From a virus, in the IMG/VR virus record IMGVR_UViG_3300024255_003004, positions 1 to 22,645 of that record: 22,645 bases of DNA, one strand, 5' to 3'. Position 1 is the stretch's first letter, and every line of letters starts with the position of its first letter. Below, in pieces: positions 21,116 through 22,645 of the stretch. The notes beneath the pieces were generated by a model that was not told the origin of the DNA, made no database searches, and worked only from the letters and a program-made list of their open reading frames with translations. A program made the position numbers and the translations under genes.

Positions 21116-22645
21116 ATGCGTAAAGACTTAACCGCAGAACAACATGACTATGCACGTTTTTTGCCTGCACTGAGTGGCTTTTATGCTACTTATGTGGGCA
21201 AACAACGTTATGACGAGTATGTAGATAAGTCACGTATTCCTAGTAACTTTACTCACGGTGTCGAAAGTCTAAACTACCTAAATGATCAAGAAGGACAGTT
21301 CCAATATAAATGGACACTGTATTCAGCAGGTCATGCTGAGCTTGACATCAACAAACATAGTCCTAAAGAAGATATGATCCGTAATAGAGATAGAGAAAAC
21401 TCTTGGATGCTTGGAGACTCAGGTGGTTTCCAGATCGGTAAAGGCGTGTGGGAAGGTGATTGGAAAGATCCTAACTGTCCTAAGGCACAGAAAAAACGTG
21501 ATGGTGTATTGCGTTGGATGGACGCTTATATGGACTATGGCATGATACTTGATATTCCAGCGTGGGTAGCACGTTCGCCCGAAGGCGCAAAAGCAACAGG
21601 CATTAGTACATACGACGAAGCTGTAAAAGCAACACGTATAAACAATGACTATTGGATGAAACATAGAACAGGTGCTTGTAAATTCTTAAATGTATTACAA
21701 GGTGAGAATCATACAGATGCCGATGACTGGTATGAGCAAATGAAAGACTATTGCGATCCAGTTAAGTATCCTGACAATCACTTTAATGGTTGGTCTATGG
21801 GTGGTCAGAATATGTGTGACGTACACTTAGTTCTTAAACGCATTGTTACATTACATTTTGATAACTTGTTACAAACAGGTGTACACGATGTAATGCACTT
21901 CTTAGGTACATCTAAACTAGAGTGGGCGACATTGCTCACTGATATTCAACGTGCAGTAAGAAAGAATTACAATGAGAACTTTACTATTACCTTTGACTGT
22001 GCTAGTCCTTTCCTCGCAACCGCGAATGGACAAATCTACATTCAAAACGAGACTGAAGACCGAAGCAAATGGACGTATCGTATGGTGCCGTCAGTTGACG
22101 ATAAAAAATATGCTACAGACAACCGTGGATTTAGAGACACTGTTATATCAGATGGGATATTTAAAAACTTTGAAGACTCGCCACTTACAGCCGAACTTAA
22201 AGTATCAGACGTTTGCACTTATGCTCCAGGCGATCTAAATAAGATAGGTAAAGAAGGAAAGACATCATGGGATTCATTTAGTTATGCTATACAAATGGGT
22301 CACAACGTATGGAGTCATATTAATGCCGTACAAGAAGCAAACAGGCAATATGATGCAGGCATTGTTCCTAAGATGCTTGTACAAGAAACATTTGACAGAG
22401 TATTCTTTAGAGATGTAGTAGAAGAAATATTTGCTATTGACAATCGAGAAGAAGCCCTAGCAAAGATTGATGAGTATTCGAAGTTCTGGATGGCTATTCC
22501 AGGTACTAGAGGTGCTATTGGCAAAAAAACTGTAAATGCCAGTACACACTTTAACGCATTATTTGATGTAGAAGAAACTGATGTAGTTGAAGAAGACGAA
22601 TTAGATGAAACTAAATTGGAGAATCTCGAGGATGAGCAATTATGA
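21116..22645 (+). CDS. TGT/DpdA-like guanine transglycosylase
   Basis: The 509-residue protein shows the tRNA-guanine transglycosylase fold motifs in order: LGDSGGFQI (99-107, Asp101 as general acid/base), LDIPAW (145-150), NVLQGE (192-197), GWSMGGQN (225-232), MHFLGTS (260-266) and TFDCASPF (292-299, Asp294 as likely nucleophile). GHNVWSHINA (395-404) fits the His after the zinc site, but only one nearby Cys (367) is seen instead of the usual CxCxxC. The tail is acidic. In phages such enzymes (DpdA) exchange guanine in DNA for 7-deazaguanine bases. It starts four bases after gp45 and is complete. Confidence 0.85.
   Translation: MRKDLTAEQHDYARFLPALSGFYATYVGKQRYDEYVDKSRIPSNFTHGVESLNYLNDQEGQFQYKWTLYSAGHAELDINKHSPKEDMIRNRDRENSWMLGDSGGFQIGKGVWEGDWKDPNCPKAQKKRDGVLRWMDAYMDYGMILDIPAWVARSPEGAKATGISTYDEAVKATRINNDYWMKHRTGACKFLNVLQGENHTDADDWYEQMKDYCDPVKYPDNHFNGWSMGGQNMCDVHLVLKRIVTLHFDNLLQTGVHDVMHFLGTSKLEWATLLTDIQRAVRKNYNENFTITFDCASPFLATANGQIYIQNETEDRSKWTYRMVPSVDDKKYATDNRGFRDTVISDGIFKNFEDSPLTAELKVSDVCTYAPGDLNKIGKEGKTSWDSFSYAIQMGHNVWSHINAVQEANRQYDAGIVPKMLVQETFDRVFFRDVVEEIFAIDNREEALAKIDEYSKFWMAIPGTRGAIGKKTVNASTHFNALFDVEETDVVEEDELDETKLENLEDEQL

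Noticed and set aside
1-22645. CRISPR arrays, insertion sequences, tRNA genes
   Set aside because: I looked for repeated direct units, transposase motifs and cloverleaf-like segments by eye and found none; gaps between genes are too short for most of them.

Overview
The window looks like part of the genome of a T4-like (myovirus) phage of marine bacteria. It has a T4-type DNA polymerase (gp43) and sliding clamp (gp45), a probable DsbA-type DNA-binding protein, and copies of a T4-like late promoter box (ATAAATA). It also carries the accessory genes typical of marine T4-like phages: phoH, peptide deformylase, DnaJ and nucleotidyltransferases. The base composition is AT-rich and the genes are packed tightly, often overlapping by 1 to 20 bases. 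All genes but one (phoH) lie on the + strand. An AT-rich host such as SAR11 would fit, but the sequence alone cannot prove the host.

Layout. 16-741 (minus): phoH. 742-896: divergent intergenic region. 897-2146: two unidentified, translationally coupled genes. 2148-5571: lysis and membrane region with a GH19 endolysin, an overlapping i-spanin/o-spanin pair, a weak terminator, a sigma70-type promoter, and a run of very small membrane proteins ending with an EF-hand membrane protein that is a holin candidate. 5616-9160: proteostasis cassette of DnaJ, peptide deformylase and a ClpA-type unfoldase with a ClpP-docking loop. 9138-10173: an unknown protein and a probable virion surface protein. 10183-15705: a block of mosaic proteins, several sharing an eight-residue N-terminus that resembles the T4 capsid-targeting sequence and ends in a possible prohead-protease site. 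They include a membrane-anchored nucleotidyltransferase, a ParB-like protein and a Cys-cluster protein. 15771-22645: transcription/replication region with a DsbA-like protein, a membrane protein, gp43, a TagD-like cytidylyltransferase, a phosphomannomutase-like HAD protein, gp45 and a TGT/DpdA-like base-exchange enzyme.

How it may work together. Three sigma70-type promoters (near 4322, 15715 and 20328), each overlapped by an inverted repeat, would let host RNA polymerase transcribe the small membrane genes, the DsbA-like gene and the gp45/TGT pair. Late boxes at gene junctions would drive virion and lysis genes through phage-modified polymerase and the gp45 clamp. The main hypotheses are a capsid-packaged, possibly co-injected protein module (10.8-15 kb), DNA base modification by the TGT-like enzyme, recruitment of host ClpP by the phage ClpA, and leaderless late mRNAs. 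All functional calls are by eye from motifs; no database search was run.
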